A stretch of DNA of 56,983 bases from positions 1 through 56,983 of the forward strand of contig JADGBE010000017.1 in the NCBI GenBank assembly GCA_015231615.1, in the 5' to 3' direction. Under the pieces are notes generated by a model. It ran no database searches. It was given only the letters and a program-made list of their open reading frames with translations, and was not told where the DNA came from. Below are positions 37,431 through 46,295 of the stretch, piece by piece; within the stretch, counting starts at the first letter, position 1, and every line of letters begins with the position of its first letter. Made by a program: the position numbers and the translations under genes. This stretch comes from Desulfamplus sp. (GTDB lineage Bacteria; Desulfobacterota; Desulfobacteria; Desulfobacterales; Desulfobacteraceae).

Positions 37431-38135
37431 TTAATTTCTCTCTTGCATCACAATATAAGTTCCAAAAAGCCCAATAAAGATTACACTTAAAAAATAGAGT
37501 ATATCTCTTGAATCTATAATCCCTTTAGAGATGCTTTGAAAATGGGCATTAGCACCAAGGAAAGCCATAATTTCTGTTATAGATGATGGAACAAAAAAGA
37601 GAAGCTGATCAAGTATAGTTAAGGTAAAGCAGATTGCCGAACCAATTATAAAGGCAACTATTTGGTTGCGGGTTAAAGATGATGCAAATATGCCAACCGC
37701 ACAAAATGCTCCTGAAAGAAGGATTGACCCGATATATCCTCCAATAACAGGACCTGGATCGACTTCTCCTATAAATGATATAAATATTGGGTAAGATAGG
37801 GTTGGAAGTAGCATACAGGCTGAAAAAAGGGTTGCTGCCAAAAATTTTCCAACTGCAATGTCGGTAAATGAGACAGGCATGGTTAATAGAATTTCATAAG
37901 AGCCAATATTCATCTCTTCGGAAAATAGACGCATTGTTACTGCTGGTATGACAAAAGAAAATATGATCGGCAACATAGAGAAAAAATTTCTCATATCTGC
38001 TGTGTCAAAAAGAAAAAATGTGGAAAAGAAAAACCACCCAGTTACAACAAGAAATATTGAAATCACAATGTATGCAATGGGTGAGATAAAGTAATCTTTA
38101 AACTCTTTAGCTGCTATATTAATAATCTGTTTCAT
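37431..38135 (-). CDS. ABC transporter permease (GldF-like)
   Basis: A 234-residue integral membrane protein with six predicted helices, starting IINIAAKEFKDYFISPIAYIVI, the usual beginning of GldF/NosY-type ABC-2 permeases. Conserved elements are PAVTMRLFSEEMNIGSYEILLTMPV and the FLGANAHFQSISKGIIDSRDI ending. AGGG lies 9 nt before the ATG. It lies between the ATPase and the GldG-like gene and forms the channel of the same system. Confidence 0.92.
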   Translation of the reverse strand: MKQIINIAAKEFKDYFISPIAYIVISIFLVVTGWFFFSTFFLFDTADMRNFFSMLPIIFSFVIPAVTMRLFSEEMNIGSYEILLTMPVSFTDIAVGKFLAATLFSACMLLPTLSYPIFISFIGEVDPGPVIGGYIGSILLSGAFCAVGIFASSLTRNQIVAFIIGSAICFTLTILDQLLFFVPSSITEIMAFLGANAHFQSISKGIIDSRDILYFLSVIFIGLFGTYIVMQERN

Positions 38136-38230
38136 TGTTCAATCCCTAAGGTTTAGTTATAAACGGTTATCTAATAACCAGAGTCCATCAATAATTTAGG
38201 TATTTGTATTTAGATACCACGATAACAAAA

Positions 38231-39220
38231 TTAATTTCCTTTAGTAAGCTCATGGAATATGCTCTCAAGAGTTTTGGATTCTCTTTTAAATTCAGCAATA
38301 ATCCAATCTGTCTCTTTAATTTTAAGATAAATCTCTCTTCTTAAATCTTTTATAAAACTGCCTGAATCACCACTATATTTACTATCATGGGAGTTTGTAT
38401 GTATCTCAAAAGAGACAAGACCCTTTTCAAGAGGCTCTTTTTTAACTATCTCAATATTAGACCCAACATTTTTAAGAACCTTCAAAACTTCATCTGCAAA
38501 AGAGTTATCTCCATTTAAGTTATAAAGAGATAAAAATAGACTATCGCCTGATGCAGCACGATTTTTGAGCTTTTGGGTTGAGTCATCAGCAACAATTTTA
38601 CCCTTATTTATGATAACAATTCTATCGCAAGTTGCCTCTGCTTCGCTTAAAATATGGGTAGAAAAGATTATGGTCTTCTCTTTTCCAATTCTCTTTATAA
38701 TTTCTCTGATCTCAGCAATTTGGTTAGGATCAAGTCCTGATGTTGGCTCATCTAAAATTAGAATTTCAGGATCATTCATCATTGCATGGGCAAGACCAAC
38801 TCTCTGCTTCAAACCTTTTGACAGCTCATTAATTGACTGGTGCATTATGTTTGAAAGCCCACACAGTTCTGACAATGCTTTAAGCCGTAAGTCAATCTTA
38901 TCGCCTGTAATTCCTCTTATTTTTGCCACATAGCAAAGATAATCATAAACCAGCATGTTGTGGTAAAGCGGGGCTGATTCAGGCAGATAGCCCATTAACT
39001 CTTTCACCCCAAGAGTGTTATCTGAAATTGATATACCTTTGACCATAACATCACCAGCAGTTGGCTTGAAAAAACCAGTAAGCATTCTAAGCGTTGTTGT
39101 TTTTCCAGCACCGTTTGGACCAAGAAGTCCAAGAATTTCACCTTTTTTTATCTCAAGGTTAATTCCGTCAACTGCACAAAAATTGTTGTAGTATTTGGTC
39201 AGATTTTTGACCTCTATCAC
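38231..39220 (-). CDS. ABC transporter ATP-binding protein (GldA-like)
   Basis: A 329-residue ATPase. It contains Walker A GPNGAGKTT, the signature LSKGLKQRVGLAHA, Walker B ILILDEPTSGLDP and the switch His in STHILSEAE. A C-terminal extension of about 100 residues, typical of ABC-2 exporters, is broken by a Ser/Asp/Gly-rich loop near SHDSKYSGDSGSF. GTG start with a near-perfect AAAGGAGG ribosome site, so this first gene of the operon should be well translated. Confidence 0.95.
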   Translation of the reverse strand: MIEVKNLTKYYNNFCAVDGINLEIKKGEILGLLGPNGAGKTTTLRMLTGFFKPTAGDVMVKGISISDNTLGVKELMGYLPESAPLYHNMLVYDYLCYVAKIRGITGDKIDLRLKALSELCGLSNIMHQSINELSKGLKQRVGLAHAMMNDPEILILDEPTSGLDPNQIAEIREIIKRIGKEKTIIFSTHILSEAEATCDRIVIINKGKIVADDSTQKLKNRAASGDSLFLSLYNLNGDNSFADEVLKVLKNVGSNIEIVKKEPLEKGLVSFEIHTNSHDSKYSGDSGSFIKDLRREIYLKIKETDWIIAEFKRESKTLESIFHELTKGN

Positions 39221-39374
39221 GATTCCTCCTTTAAATTTTGTTTGTTGTAAGTTGTTTTGTTTATAATTTTAATAAGTTATTTGCCCTAAGCTAAGCCCGA
39301 ATAGGTATAACATCTTGGCAAATATAAGGAAAAAATCTTAATTTTAAAGAGTTTCTTTAAAATATTTCTGGAAA

Positions 39375-42212
39375 TCATATATCAGACTTAAAAAAATCTT
39401 CTTGCTCTGTAACTGGAATATCTTGCTCCTCAATTTCACCTGCTGATTCTATGACCCGTCTTGTTGGAAGCACACCTTCCTTAAAGCACTCATTTATAAC
39501 ACCATATTCACTGTCAGACAAAAGACCACTATGGGGATCAACATTGTGAAATACAACACCTTCTGGCACATTAAACTCCATAACAGGTGTACCTTCTAAT
39601 GCGTTCTTCATATACTCTAACCATATAGGAATAGCAGACCTTGCACCGCTTTCACCCTTTCCAAGAGATTTTTTCTTATCAAACCCTACCCATACGCCAG
39701 TTGTATATTGCGGAGTGTAACCTACAAATAAGGCATCATTCATGTCATTTGTAGTTCCTGTTTTGCAGGCTGCTGGACGACCAAGCTCTTTTGCTTTAGT
39801 TGCAGTGCCTGACTGAACAACACTCTCCATCATGCTGGTCATTATATAGGCTGTAGCCATATCAATAACATTCTCTTTTTTAGGTCGAGCCTCCTCAATT
39901 ACATTATTATCCCTGTCAACTATTTTTGTAATAAATACAGGTTCCACTAAATAACCAAGATTAGAAAAGACTGTATAAGCCCTTACAAGTTCTAAAAGAG
40001 AGATTCCGCCCGATCCAAGTGCAAGTGATAGGTTCTTTTCCATAGGAGATGTAATACCAAGTTTTCTTGCATATTCAATAACATAATCAACACCAATATC
40101 TTGAACAATCTTAACTGTAACCACATTTCGAGACTTAACTAAAGCCTCACGCAATCTTGTTGGTCCATAAAATGTTTCGCTATAATTTTGTGGTTTCCAC
40201 ACCTTTTTGCTACCATCTTTAAAAGCAATTGGAGAGTCGATTATTATTGAAGATGTTGTATATCCTTTATCAAGTGCCGCAGCATATATTATAGGTTTAA
40301 ATGCTGACCCTGGCTGACGTCTTGATTGCACTGCTCTATTAAATTGGCTTGTATGGTAGTTTCTTCCTCCAACCATAGCCTTTACATATCCTGTATCTGC
40401 CTCAATACTTATTAAAGCCCCTTCAACTTCTGGCTCAAGTTCTAATGCAAATTGCCAATTTACTTTTTTAAAATTATCAACTTTATCTATCTTACCAGAA
40501 TTAACAACAACATCTTTATTCTTGCCCTTATCAACTACATTTAAAGCCTTTACTAATACAACATCACCTATCTTTAGAGATTTATTAGGGATTTCCATTT
40601 TAGAGCTTGATTCAGAATCTTCAACTTGCTCAGAATCTTCCTTAACTTTACTTAGATTTCCAATATTTGACCACGCTGTCCCTTTAAGGTTAATAATTCC
40701 GCTATTTTTCCCAACCTTTACACCAGCAGAATCTTTTTCAATATCAATATCAGTGATAACACCTTTATAAATTTTGCCATCTTCAAGAATACCACCATTA
40801 GGTAGAGATGCTGCTATTTTGCGACTAAATGAGTCAATACCAAGAGATGAGACATTTTTAAGAGTACCTCCATATCCATGACGCTTTTCAAGTTCTTGAA
40901 GACCACGCTCTACAGCATTTTCAGCCATTTTTTGGAACTCTATATTTACAGCAGTATAGATATTAATTCCTTGATTGTAGATCGTATCTTCGCCATATTT
41001 TTCAATTGCATATCGCCTTATATACTCTGTGTACCAAGGCACTGTTTCGCTAAAAAAGTTTTTTCTTGGATGAATATCAAGATTTACAGCTATTGCCTGA
41101 TTCATCTCATCAGTTGATATATAGCCCTCTTCTTGCATTCGCTTTAAAACATATAATTGCCTCTCTTTTGCAAGCTCTGGGTTTTTAAATGGAGAGTAAC
41201 GGCTTGGTGCTTGTGGAAGACCAGCTAACATTGCACATTCAGCAAGGTTTAACTCATTTGCATGTTTACCAAAATAGTTTTGGGCAGCAGCCTCAACTCC
41301 ATAAGCTCCATGTCCAAGATAAATTTGGTTTAGGTAGAGAAAGAGAATATCATCTTTTGAAAATGTCTTATCAATGCGATACGCTAATATCGCCTCTTTG
41401 ATTTTTCTTTTATATGTCCTCTCTGGTGTAAGTAGAAATGATTTTGTAACTTGTTGAGTAATTGTGCTTCCCCCTTGAACTATAGAACCAGCTTGCATAT
41501 TTTTGATAAAAGCTCTGATAATGCCTATTAAATCAATTCCTACATGCTCTCTAAATCTTGAATCTTCAGCAGCTACAAAAGCGTTGATAAGAGCTGGTGG
41601 CATTGCAGTAATTGGTAAAACTATACGCCTCTCTTTGTAAAACTCTCCGATCTTTGTGCCATTATCTGAAAAAATATTGGTAACAGTTGGGGGTCTGTAG
41701 TCGGCTAACTTGTTGATTTTAGGCAGATCGCTGTTAATATGAAGATATAATAAGGTTAAAGCTGTTAAAACTCCTGCTATGCAAAAAAAAACTAATCCAA
41801 ATGCCCATTTAAGAAGAGTTGGAAAAAGACTTTTTTTAAGCGGTTTAACTCTTAGATTATGAGAAACTCTCTTTTCAAAATATTCTTCATTATCTTCTTG
41901 ATTAAGCTCCTTGTTAAAATATTCTTCATTATCTTCTTGGTTAAGCTCCTTATTAAAAGACCTTCCTCTATTTAACTTGTTAAATATTGAACTATTTTCT
42001 ATTTTCAATTTCTTATTTGGTGGTTTAGCTTCAGCAAACTGCTCTTCCATTAATTTATTTAAAGAGTCTTCCTCTAATTCATCAAATAACTCCTCATTTA
42101 ACTCATTAAAATTTGTTTTCTCATTTTTCTTTTTTTTCAAAAAATTAAGAAAAGATGTTTTTTTCTGAAAAGCTCTTTCTTGAAAATCAAAATCATCTTT
42201 TAATGTTTTCAT
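39375..42212 (-). CDS. Class A penicillin-binding protein (PBP1A type)
   Basis: A 945-residue bifunctional peptidoglycan synthase. A cytoplasmic tail of about 125 residues precedes one membrane helix (about 130-155). The GT51 transglycosylase follows (catalytic Glu in AAEDSRF, GGSTITQQVTK), then an OB-like domain and the transpeptidase with SxxK in GSAFKP, SRN in KSRNVV and KTGTTND. The tail is rich in Asn/Glu/Lys and includes two tandem copies of FNKELNQEDNEEY from a 39-bp repeat. A Ser/Glu-rich insertion (about 40570-40660) lies in the OB region. These make it longer than the usual 800-850. No clear ribosome site precedes the ATG. Confidence 0.94.
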   Translation of the reverse strand: MKTLKDDFDFQERAFQKKTSFLNFLKKKKNEKTNFNELNEELFDELEEDSLNKLMEEQFAEAKPPNKKLKIENSSIFNKLNRGRSFNKELNQEDNEEYFNKELNQEDNEEYFEKRVSHNLRVKPLKKSLFPTLLKWAFGLVFFCIAGVLTALTLLYLHINSDLPKINKLADYRPPTVTNIFSDNGTKIGEFYKERRIVLPITAMPPALINAFVAAEDSRFREHVGIDLIGIIRAFIKNMQAGSIVQGGSTITQQVTKSFLLTPERTYKRKIKEAILAYRIDKTFSKDDILFLYLNQIYLGHGAYGVEAAAQNYFGKHANELNLAECAMLAGLPQAPSRYSPFKNPELAKERQLYVLKRMQEEGYISTDEMNQAIAVNLDIHPRKNFFSETVPWYTEYIRRYAIEKYGEDTIYNQGINIYTAVNIEFQKMAENAVERGLQELEKRHGYGGTLKNVSSLGIDSFSRKIAASLPNGGILEDGKIYKGVITDIDIEKDSAGVKVGKNSGIINLKGTAWSNIGNLSKVKEDSEQVEDSESSSKMEIPNKSLKIGDVVLVKALNVVDKGKNKDVVVNSGKIDKVDNFKKVNWQFALELEPEVEGALISIEADTGYVKAMVGGRNYHTSQFNRAVQSRRQPGSAFKPIIYAAALDKGYTTSSIIIDSPIAFKDGSKKVWKPQNYSETFYGPTRLREALVKSRNVVTVKIVQDIGVDYVIEYARKLGITSPMEKNLSLALGSGGISLLELVRAYTVFSNLGYLVEPVFITKIVDRDNNVIEEARPKKENVIDMATAYIMTSMMESVVQSGTATKAKELGRPAACKTGTTNDMNDALFVGYTPQYTTGVWVGFDKKKSLGKGESGARSAIPIWLEYMKNALEGTPVMEFNVPEGVVFHNVDPHSGLLSDSEYGVINECFKEGVLPTRRVIESAGEIEEQDIPVTEQEDFFKSDI
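41877..41954. repeat. 39-bp tandem duplication in PBP gene
   Basis: Two adjacent 39-bp units (41877-41915 and 41916-41954) differing at about two positions. They encode 13 residues each in the cytoplasmic tail of the penicillin-binding protein. Confidence 0.95.
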
Positions 42213-42324
42213 AGCGTTACATCGGTATCCTGAAATTTTAAATTTATAACATCTCTTTTTAAGGATTAAATGCCCAATATCAATTATTTACAAAAATCCT
42301 CAATTTATAGAATTAGAAGGTAAT

Positions 42325-42885
42325 CTATTGTTTTATAACATTATATTTCAATAAAATTGAATTGTTATCAAGTTTATCAACTTGTGAAAGCTCAAGATTA
42401 ATATCAAGTTCACCTGACAAAAGAGGAAGCCCATTACCAAAGAGTTTTGGCACAAAGGTGATATAAATTTCATCAATAAGATTTTCCACTGCAAATAGTG
42501 TGTTTATAGTTGAGCCACCTATCAAAGCTACAGAATCAAACCCTTCACTTTGAAGTGAGTTAAGAATCTGACTTGGAGTTTTATCTGTAAATTCAATAGC
42601 ATTACAGTCAATAGATTTATCGCCTGAAATCTTGTTAATCATACGGGAGGGAAATCTTGTCATAACAATATTTTTTCTACCTTTAAGGTGCTTACCAATT
42701 GTCTCAAAGGTGGTTGAACCCATAATAACAGCACCAGCTTTTTTTGTTATCTCAACAAATTTTTTCTTATCAGCACTTCCTGTCCAATCTACAGGCTCCA
42801 TTGAGTGTCTTGCAATCTTTCCATCAAGAGTCATTGCCATTATCAAAATTACTTTAACCTTTCTATTGCTCTCAAGATTTTCCAT
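42325..42885 (-). CDS. RibD C-terminal/dihydrofolate reductase-like protein
   Basis: A 186-residue NAD(P)H-dependent reductase-like protein. The family marks are IMAMTLDGKIA at the start, the GAVIMGSTTFETIGK segment, KNIVMTRFPS, and the nucleotide-binding VALIGGSTINTLFA followed by IDEIYITFVPKLFGNG. It lacks the deaminase half of RibD, so it could be a stand-alone riboflavin-type reductase or one acting on another pyrimidine or pterin substrate. It follows the small unknown gene by 47 bp. The substrate is not deducible. Confidence 0.87.
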   Translation of the reverse strand: MENLESNRKVKVILIMAMTLDGKIARHSMEPVDWTGSADKKKFVEITKKAGAVIMGSTTFETIGKHLKGRKNIVMTRFPSRMINKISGDKSIDCNAIEFTDKTPSQILNSLQSEGFDSVALIGGSTINTLFAVENLIDEIYITFVPKLFGNGLPLLSGELDINLELSQVDKLDNNSILLKYNVIKQ

Positions 42886-42932
42886 GTTTGATTATACCCT
42901 CTTTTGCTTTGCATCTTCATTTTTTTGTGCGA

Positions 42933-43184
42933 TCATTTAATTTCAATTTTTTCTTCTTGCTTAGAATCATCAATTTTAGGCCACTCTTCGTTACTCTTTT
43001 CCTCAACAAAAAAGCAGAATCTGTCGCATGAAATTTGTGCATGAGATATAGGACACTCTATAACCATCTTGTTAGGGCTAAGTTTTATAACCTCCCAATC
43101 TCCGTTTCTTCCAGAACCTTCTATTCTGATCTTATGCCCTAATTTGAATGGATACGCTCTAAAAATAGTTACATCGTGTTTCAT
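42933..43184 (-). CDS. Small conserved-looking protein of unknown function
   Basis: An 83-residue soluble protein that I do not recognise. The first 60 residues look like a small beta-barrel (FRAYPFKLGHKIRIEGSGRNGDWEVIKL, then MVIECPISHAQISCDRFCFFV), and the tail is charged (Glu/Lys). Two cysteines lie in the middle. A very strong AGGAGGAG ribosome site precedes the ATG, which supports real expression. It lies between the RibD_C-like gene and the PIN gene. Confidence 0.75.
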   Translation of the reverse strand: MKHDVTIFRAYPFKLGHKIRIEGSGRNGDWEVIKLSPNKMVIECPISHAQISCDRFCFFVEEKSNEEWPKIDDSKQEEKIEIK

Positions 43185-43252
43185 AACAACTCCTCCTCAT
43201 ATTTTTTGAGACGTTTATAAGTTTTATCCAGCATAACAACTTGAGTAACTGG

Positions 43253-43678
43253 TTAGCCATTGAATATTTCAATATTCTTTTTCCAGCATATATCTTCAAA
43301 GTCAAATGAATTAAAAGTAACTATAGCATTAATATTTATTTTAACATCTAACAACATTTCTCTTATAACCAAATCAACAAGGCTGAATTTTTTATGACCT
43401 TTTGTTTGAATGAAAATGGAAGAAATAGCACTACTTTTATACTTATCATCATTTAGTTGTAAGGTATTTTTATCTCTTATAATTGCCTCCAAAGATGCAA
43501 CCCAATTATCTCTTTTAACAAACCTTGTATTTAAAGTTTCGTATAATGAAGGCCAAGGAATAACCAAAGTATGGGGATGGAGATATTCTGAAATAATCGC
43601 TGCTTCTTCATGATGTTGATCTCTTTTGTCATAGAGAGCAAACCAATAGCCGGAATCCAATATTATATTTTTTCCCAT
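43253..43678 (-). CDS. PIN-domain protein, probable toxin nuclease
   Basis: A 141-residue PIN-domain ribonuclease-like protein. The acidic metal ligands are in place: Asp in ILDSGYWFALYD, Glu in LYETLNTRF, Asp in FSLVDLVIREML, and the last acidic cluster in FNSFDFEDI. PIN proteins of this size are mostly VapC-type toxins that cut tRNA or rRNA. The ATG comes 1 nt after the stop of the 107-residue upstream protein, so the two are translationally linked, as in toxin-antitoxin pairs. The partner does not resemble a common VapB. Confidence 0.85.
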   Translation of the reverse strand: MGKNIILDSGYWFALYDKRDQHHEEAAIISEYLHPHTLVIPWPSLYETLNTRFVKRDNWVASLEAIIRDKNTLQLNDDKYKSSAISSIFIQTKGHKKFSLVDLVIREMLLDVKININAIVTFNSFDFEDICWKKNIEIFNG

Positions 43679-43679
43679 A

Positions 43680-44003
43680 TTAATCTATCTCGTCAACGCC
43701 ACTTTCTTTCGAGCCATATCCTTCCCATGGCGATGCTTTTCGTTTACCAAAAATGAATTCCCCTTTGATCTTATTTTTGATTTTCCAAATCACATAGACT
43801 CTATCTCTTTTAGAAAATTGCACATTTTCAGACAAATCACTTTTCAGCTCATCAATTAAATTTTCTGTATTTATTACATTAAATCTAAAAAAAGCGATAC
43901 TATCACCGCATTCAATAGCTTCATGGTTGTCAAGCCATGCATAGAGTCCCTCATAATCCCCTTTAATTCCTAAATCATAAGATAGCCAAATTGTTTGTTC
44001 CAT
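43680..44003 (-). CDS. Candidate antitoxin-like protein with ferredoxin-like (Cas2/VapD-like) pattern
   Basis: A 107-residue protein immediately upstream of the PIN gene (1-nt gap). It reads as beta-alpha-beta-beta-alpha-beta: IWLSYDLGIKG, DYEGLYAWLDNHE, SIAFFRF, LIDELKSDLSE and DRVYVIWKI. This resembles the small ferredoxin-fold proteins Cas2 and VapD in layout, though I cannot align it firmly. The C-terminus ends in a conserved-looking KRKASPWEGYGSKESGVDE tail. No DNA-binding HTH or AbrB motif is seen, unlike usual antitoxins. AGGA lies 8 nt before the ATG. The role as antitoxin or as a second nuclease subunit is inferred from gene order only. Confidence 0.72.
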   Translation of the reverse strand: MEQTIWLSYDLGIKGDYEGLYAWLDNHEAIECGDSIAFFRFNVINTENLIDELKSDLSENVQFSKRDRVYVIWKIKNKIKGEFIFGKRKASPWEGYGSKESGVDEID

Positions 44004-44064
44004 AATCTATTCCTTTTGTTATTTAACAGGCTAAACGTTTTTTAATGTAAAATAGTTAGAACTA

Positions 44065-44883
44065 TTAAATCTTTGAACCTACTATAACTTCAAGCTCACT
44101 AAAGTCCATATCAGGGTGAATACCAAATCGTGTCAGAGAAAAATCATACTTTATAGGATCGTCTGGGCAGATTTGCCTAAAACCTGCTGTAATCTCAAGT
44201 GCTGTTTTCATATCTGCTGCCCCTCTTTTTGTAAATCCAAGAATCTTTCCTGCGTGGTGCATGTGGGTATCCAAAGGAACAATAAGCATTGAAGATGGAA
44301 TTTCGTCCCAACCTCCGGGATCAACATCATCTTTTCTTATCATCCACCTCAAAAATAGATTGTTTCTTTTACATGCACTCCCTTTTTCAGGATTTGGAGC
44401 AAGGTTTCCACAATTGCCGTTCTCAGTAATTTTTTTAACAAATCGTGTCAATGCTGGAATAATGTTTTCATCTTGCTCTCTTATCGCACTTAAAAAGAAT
44501 TTTTTCAATGAACCGCTATCTTTAATAATAGACTTAATGCCAATTAAAAAAGATGAGATATGTTCAGAGTTAGTGAATCTATATCTAAACTCTTTAAAAG
44601 ACTCAATAATACTTTGCTCATCGTTTTGCATTAAATATTCATAAAGAGATTTACCCATTATTTCAAATACTAAGCCAACATGTTTAAGAATCTGCTCTAC
44701 TCTACCATAGGCTAATGATGAAGCAATAAGAGCTGCTATTTCACGATCTTTTGGGTTAGGATAATTATAAAGGAATTCAAGTGGATCAGGGTGGATATAC
44801 TCTTTTTTATTGTAAGTTAAATAAATATATTCTAACTGTTTACAGAGTTTATCTTTATCATAGTTTTTTTTATCACAATCCAT
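44065..44883 (-). CDS. TIGR02757/DUF2400 family protein
   Basis: A 272-residue protein of the TIGR02757 family. Typical features are LEYIYLTYNKKEYIHPDPLEFLYNYP near the start, REIAALIASSLAYGRVEQIL, LFLRWMIRKDDVDPGGWD, and the closing VPLDTHMHHAGKILG and CPDDPIKYDFSLTRFGI segments. The function is not established; the helical layout with conserved His and Asp suggests a relation to HhH DNA glycosylases. A Cys/Asn/Gly-rich loop of about 15 residues (near 44365-44430) is inserted before LFLRWM. It is the last minus-strand gene before the divergent region at 44884-45063. Confidence 0.93.
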   Translation of the reverse strand: MDCDKKNYDKDKLCKQLEYIYLTYNKKEYIHPDPLEFLYNYPNPKDREIAALIASSLAYGRVEQILKHVGLVFEIMGKSLYEYLMQNDEQSIIESFKEFRYRFTNSEHISSFLIGIKSIIKDSGSLKKFFLSAIREQDENIIPALTRFVKKITENGNCGNLAPNPEKGSACKRNNLFLRWMIRKDDVDPGGWDEIPSSMLIVPLDTHMHHAGKILGFTKRGAADMKTALEITAGFRQICPDDPIKYDFSLTRFGIHPDMDFSELEVIVGSKI

Positions 44884-44962
44884 AAAAGTTACATTGTCCT
44901 TATATTTGATTTTATTTTGATTTTGTAAGTTGTAATTCCTCTTAAATAGATGACAATTTATC

Positions 44963-44992
44963 TTGACTTAAAAGAGTGTCAATATTTAATAT
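44963..44992 (+). promoter_or_regulatory. Probable sigma-70 promoter for proC
   Basis: TTGACT (44963-44968) and TAATAT (44987-44992) separated by 18 nt, in the 180-bp gap between divergent genes, about 70 nt upstream of proC. The -10 box matches four of six consensus bases. The rest of the gap is AT-rich. Confidence 0.5.
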
Positions 44993-45063
44993 GATTTAGT
45001 TTGTATATAAAAGTAGGGTTATTCTAAATAGGCGTCCCACAATTCTTAAGGAGTGCATTAATC

Positions 45064-45921
45064 ATGCTAAAAGACAAAAAAATCGGTTTTATTGGAAGTG
45101 GAAACATGGGAGAGGCACTAATAAGTGGTCTTGTCATGTCAGAGGCAACTAATCGTGAAAATATCATCTGTTCAGATGTTCGTAAAGAGCCTTTAAAGGA
45201 GATACGTGAAAAATATGGCGTTCTGACTACAACAAGCAATATGGAAGTTGCCCAACGATCAGACATAATTATATATGCAACAAAACCTCAGATTCTTGGC
45301 AAAGTTTTAAAACAGACCGCAAGTGCTTTAGATCGATCAAAACTTATAATCTCCATTGCTGCTGGAGTTCCATTAGCCGCAATTGCGTCAGGTCTTCATA
45401 AAGAGCTAAGGCTTATTCGAGTGATGCCAAATATATGTGCTTTTGTTAAGGCAAGTGCAACTGCAATTGCTGCTGGGCAATATGTTGAAGAGGGAGACAT
45501 TGAACTTGCAAAGGCAATTTTTGATTCTGTTGGTATAAGTGTCTTTATAGAGGAAAATATTTTAATGGATGCTTTTACTGGACTTAGCGGCAGCGGTCCT
45601 GCATATATTTTTATGATTGTTGACGCTATGGCTGATGCTGGCGTTAAAATGGGGCTTTCAAGAAAAGATTCACTTCTGCTTTCAAGCCAGACTATTTTAG
45701 GAGCCGCAAAAATGCTTTTAGAATCTAAAGAGCATCCGGGACAGCTTAAAGATAGAGTTACATCACCCGGAGGAACAGCAATTGCTGGTATTCATACTCT
45801 TGAAGCTGGGGGGCTTAGAACAACAATTATAAATGCCATTGAATCTGCAACCAACCGCTCTATGGAACTTGGAAAGATCATGATCCAAAATTTTGAGAAC
45901 AATAATGGAAAATCTAACTAA
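45064..45921 (+). CDS. proC: Pyrroline-5-carboxylate reductase
   Basis: Last enzyme of proline synthesis, reducing pyrroline-5-carboxylate with NAD(P)H. The Rossmann loop IGFIGSGNMGEAL opens the protein. The family signatures follow: IRVMPNICAFVKASATAIAAG, AFTGLSGSGPAYIFMIVDAMADAGVKMGL and VTSPGGTAIAGIHTLEAGGLR. The length of 285 residues is a little longer than the usual 265-275. AAGGAG lies about 11 nt before the ATG. First gene on the plus strand. Confidence 0.97.
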   Translation: MLKDKKIGFIGSGNMGEALISGLVMSEATNRENIICSDVRKEPLKEIREKYGVLTTTSNMEVAQRSDIIIYATKPQILGKVLKQTASALDRSKLIISIAAGVPLAAIASGLHKELRLIRVMPNICAFVKASATAIAAGQYVEEGDIELAKAIFDSVGISVFIEENILMDAFTGLSGSGPAYIFMIVDAMADAGVKMGLSRKDSLLLSSQTILGAAKMLLESKEHPGQLKDRVTSPGGTAIAGIHTLEAGGLRTTIINAIESATNRSMELGKIMIQNFENNNGKSN

Positions 45922-46295
45922 TTTTATGAAATATAATATATCGTGTAACCCAATCACAGTATGGCATTCTGTATGAATTGAGTGATGGTTTATACGCATA
46001 ACATAATGAATTTCATCATCAATTCAAACAATCCTGTTTGTTAGATTCCCATGATAATGCTTATCGTGGGAATCCTTACTTGATGATAAGTGGTGATTTA
46101 AGGGGTTGTCATGGCAAATTATCCTTGATAACGTTAATTTTAAGGTATTATCAGGACACTACTACATGACAATTATATGGTTGGGTGGACGCTACTTGCG
46201 CAAAGCTAAACTAAGAATAAAGAGAATGATATAATCGAACGAGCCACACAAGAAGCCGAGCGTTAAAAATAGGAAGATATTGTTGAGGAAAAAGT
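45922..46295. other. Non-coding gap between proC and the type I R-M island
   Basis: This 374-bp gap has no gene I can support. It holds a strong hairpin at 46044-46074 (arms GATTCCCA and TGGGAATC extended by GATAA/TTATC) whose U-tract is poor. The hsdR promoter should lie in its right half, but no clear match was found. The only in-frame ribosome site visible is GAGG before hsdR. Confidence 0.6.
46044..46074. terminator. Hairpin downstream of proC
   Basis: A 14-bp stem with one mismatch and a loop of 3 nt, 123 bp after the proC stop. It lacks a clear U-tract, so it is a possible terminator or transcript-end hairpin only. Confidence 0.45.

Noticed and set aside
45024-45266. Minus-strand ORF of 80 residues over the proC start
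   Set aside because: Lies antisense to the conserved Rossmann region of proC and has no family features.
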